This document shows positions 13,635-15,819 of a stretch of DNA of 15,819 nucleotides, in pieces. Position 1 is the first letter of the stretch, and each line of letters begins with the position of its first letter. The notes under the pieces are model-generated. The model searched no databases and was not told the origin of the DNA. It was given only the letters and a program-made list of their open reading frames with translations. Source of the stretch: Ruminococcus sp. UBA4383 (GTDB lineage Bacteria; Bacillota; Clostridia; Oscillospirales; Ruminococcaceae); NCBI GenBank assembly GCA_002389995.1, contig DGRR01000164.1, positions 1 to 15,819 of the forward strand, in the 5' to 3' direction. Made by a program: the position numbers and the translations under genes.

Positions 13635-15819
13635 ATGAAAAAAATAACATTCGGAATAACTGCCCATGTCGATTCGGGAAAAACTACTCTTGCCGAATCA
13701 ATGCTTTACATAACGGGAAGCATAAAGAAAAAAGGAAGAGTTGACAACGGAGATTCTTTTCTCGATACAAATTTCATCGAAAGAAACAGGGGTATCACTA
13801 TATTTTCTCATCAGGCTGAAATGTCTGTGGGCGATGATAAAATAACTCTCCTCGATACTCCGGGTCACGTTGATTTTTCAGCCGAAACTGAAAGAACCTT
13901 GCAGGTGCTTGACTATGCCATACTTGTAATAAGCTGTACTGACGGTGTTCAGAGCCATACATCAACACTGTGGAAACTTCTCTCAAAATATGAAATACCT
14001 GTGTTCATATTCATAAACAAAACTGATTTGACTACTGCCGAACCGTCTTTTATACTCGGAAATATAAAACAGAAGCTTTCGGAAAACTGCATTGACTTTT
14101 CCCGTAATGATTCCGATATATGGGAAAACTGCGCCCTGTGTTCCGAAGATATGATGAATGAATATCTTTCCGAAGGAAATATTTCCGACAAGAATATAAT
14201 AAATGCAATTGCCGAAAGAAGAATTTTCCCGTGTTTTTTTGGTTCTGCACTAAAAATGCAGGGTGTTGAAAACTTTATATCAGCACTTTCAAGATTTACA
14301 AGAGAACCGCAGAGACAGGAAAAATTCGGTGCAAAAGTCTACAAAATATCATATGACAGTCATGGAAGCAGACTCACTCATATGAAAATAATGGGCGGTA
14401 ATCTGAATGTGAGAGATGAAATTGAATACATTTCAGACGGTGAAAAATTCAGCGAAAAAATAAGTTCCGTCAGATTTTATTCAGGTGAAAAGTTCCGCAC
14501 CGAAAAGCTTGCCGAAACAGGTGATATATGTGCAGTTACAGGTCTTGAACATACATATTCGGGACAGGGCATAGGATTTGTCAGAAATTCCGACAGGTTC
14601 ATTCTCGAACCTGTAATGTCATACAGAGTTATCCTCCCAGAAAATATAAATCCATTCGATGCACTTAAAGACCTGCGTCAGATTGAAGATACCGACCCCA
14701 TGCTACATATAGTATGGAATGAAATTCTGAAAGAAATACATTTACAGCTTATGGGAGCGGTACAGATTGAAGTGCTTACCGATATTATAAGGGAAAAATT
14801 CGGCTATGATGTAATTTTCGGAAACGGTGCAGTAACCTATAAGGAAACTATAAGCAATACCGTTGAAGGAGTGGGACATTATGAACCTTTAAGACATTAT
14901 GCGGAAGTTCACCTCCTGCTTGAACCTTTGCCGAGGGGAAGCGGTCTTGTATTCGATACAAAATGTCATGAAGATGACCTCGACCGCAACTGGCAGAGAT
15001 TAATATTAACTCATCTCGGAGAAAAATCTCATGTCGGAATACTTACAGGCTCGCCTGTAACCGATATGAAAATAACTCTCATGTCGGGAAAAGCTCATCT
15101 TAAACATACCGAAGGCGGAGATTTCCGACAGGCTACTTACAGGGCAGTCCGTCAAGGACTGAGATATGCGGAGAATATTCTCCTTGAACCGTATTTTGAA
15201 TACGAACTTGAAATCCCCTCCGAATATACAGGAAAAGCTATCGCAGATTTACAGCATATGTCCGCAGAATTTCAGTCTCCCGAAACTGTCGGTGAATTTT
15301 CCGTAATAAAGGGTACTGCCCCCGTATACGAAATAAACGGATATTATCAGCAGGTCATAAGCTATACAAAGGGCAGAGGTCATATAAGCTGTACACCATG
15401 CGGTTACAGGGAATGTCATAATGCTGAGGAAATAATAAATAATATAAATTATGACTGCGACAGCGATATTGAAAATTCTGCGGATTCCGTATTCTGTTCA
15501 CACGGAGCAGGGTTTATAGTAAAATGGAATGAAGTACAAAATTATATGCATCTTCCCTCATGTCTCGAAAAGCCAAAGGAAACCGAATATATTCCGCAGG
15601 TTAAAAAATCAAATCCCGATGTTTCCGAAAAGGAATTAATGGAAATCTTTGAAAGAACCTACGGAAAAATAAACCGTGACCCCAGAAAGGCTTTCAGTAA
15701 AACAAAAAAAGAATCAGACTATTCAAAGCCCGTGAAGCTCCCCGACTACGAAAAGCCCGATTATCTCATAGTTGACGGATATAATATAATATTTGCATGG
15801 GATAATTTAAAGAAAACCG
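13635..15819 (+). CDS. Tet(M)/EF-G-like translational GTPase fused to a YacP/Rae1-type NYN domain (3' partial)
   Basis: The frame is open from the ATG at 13635 (GGGG site 7 bases upstream) to the window end, 728 codons without a stop. The GTPase domain has AHVDSGKT (10-17), RGITI (52-56), DTPGH (74-78), NKTD (128-131) and GSAL (203-206). EF-G-like domains II to V follow, with GHYEPLRHYAEVHL (414-427) and HTEGGDFRQATYRAVRQGL (491-509) in domain IV. A Cys/His-rich stretch (586-623) and a charged linker (about 645-705) lead to LIVDGYNIIFAW (711-722). That last motif is the first strand of a YacP/Rae1 NYN nuclease, with its Asp714 and Asn717. The Tet(M) decoding-site YSPVS loop is absent. Family knowledge: Tet(M) and EF-G act at the ribosomal A site, and B. 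subtilis Rae1 cuts mRNA there. A role in ribosome rescue or mRNA cleavage is inferred. A tetracycline-resistance role is unlikely. The rest of the nuclease domain lies outside the window. Confidence 0.88.
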   Translation, partial: MKKITFGITAHVDSGKTTLAESMLYITGSIKKKGRVDNGDSFLDTNFIERNRGITIFSHQAEMSVGDDKITLLDTPGHVDFSAETERTLQVLDYAILVISCTDGVQSHTSTLWKLLSKYEIPVFIFINKTDLTTAEPSFILGNIKQKLSENCIDFSRNDSDIWENCALCSEDMMNEYLSEGNISDKNIINAIAERRIFPCFFGSALKMQGVENFISALSRFTREPQRQEKFGAKVYKISYDSHGSRLTHMKIMGGNLNVRDEIEYISDGEKFSEKISSVRFYSGEKFRTEKLAETGDICAVTGLEHTYSGQGIGFVRNSDRFILEPVMSYRVILPENINPFDALKDLRQIEDTDPMLHIVWNEILKEIHLQLMGAVQIEVLTDIIREKFGYDVIFGNGAVTYKETISNTVEGVGHYEPLRHYAEVHLLLEPLPRGSGLVFDTKCHEDDLDRNWQRLILTHLGEKSHVGILTGSPVTDMKITLMSGKAHLKHTEGGDFRQATYRAVRQGLRYAENILLEPYFEYELEIPSEYTGKAIADLQHMSAEFQSPETVGEFSVIKGTAPVYEINGYYQQVISYTKGRGHISCTPCGYRECHNAEEIINNINYDCDSDIENSADSVFCSHGAGFIVKWNEVQNYMHLPSCLEKPKETEYIPQVKKSNPDVSEKELMEIFERTYGKINRDPRKAFSKTKKESDYSKPVKLPDYEKPDYLIVDGYNIIFAWDNLKKT

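Noticed and set aside
13635..15819. Annotation as a tetracycline resistance gene
   Set aside because: The Tet(M) decoding-site loop is missing, a nuclease domain is attached, and there is no mobile-element context or tet-type leader.
1..15819. CRISPR arrays, insertion sequences, tRNA or rRNA genes
   Set aside because: No regularly spaced repeats, transposase motifs, terminal inverted repeats or tRNA-like segments were found on either strand.

Overview
The window looks chromosomal and comes from a Gram-positive, anaerobic Clostridia-type bacterium, most likely a Ruminococcus or close Oscillospiraceae relative. The basis is the Firmicutes-type S10 operon and pth-mfd pair, strong AGGAGG ribosome binding sites, sigma-A-like promoters (several with an extended -10 TG), a GH94 disaccharide phosphorylase close to those of cellulolytic ruminococci, and a sortase-type surface protein. 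The genus is inferred from family resemblance, not from a search.

Layout. (1) 50-4382, minus strand: the first eight genes of the S10 ribosomal operon, rpsJ-rplC-rplD-rplW-rplB-rpsS-rplV-rpsC; rplP would follow just beyond the left edge. A promoter at 4705-4733 makes a leader of about 315 nt that carries an intrinsic-terminator-like attenuator (4466-4496) and competing pairings. (2) 4931-7345, plus strand: a GH94 phosphorylase gene with its own strong promoter and a bidirectional terminator at 7347-7378. (3) 7380-9223, minus strand: a lipoprotein gene and a sortase-type surface protein gene, separated by a terminator; neither could be assigned a function. (4) 9386-13490, minus strand: pth and mfd as a tight pair. 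(5) 13635 to the right edge, plus strand: a large translational GTPase of the Tet(M)/EF-G class whose C-terminus runs into the start of a YacP/Rae1-type NYN nuclease domain; the gene is cut by the window end.

How the parts fit. The left part is core ribosome synthesis, probably controlled by premature termination in the leader. The GH94 enzyme would save energy by phosphorolysing a beta-linked disaccharide or oligosaccharide in the cytoplasm. The right part puts three genes that can act on stalled or blocked machinery side by side: Mfd clears stalled RNA polymerase, Pth recycles dropped peptidyl-tRNA, and the divergent GTPase-NYN fusion looks built to enter the ribosomal A site and carry an mRNA-cleaving domain there. 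That fusion is the most notable item. Its domain content is read directly from the translation; its function is inference.
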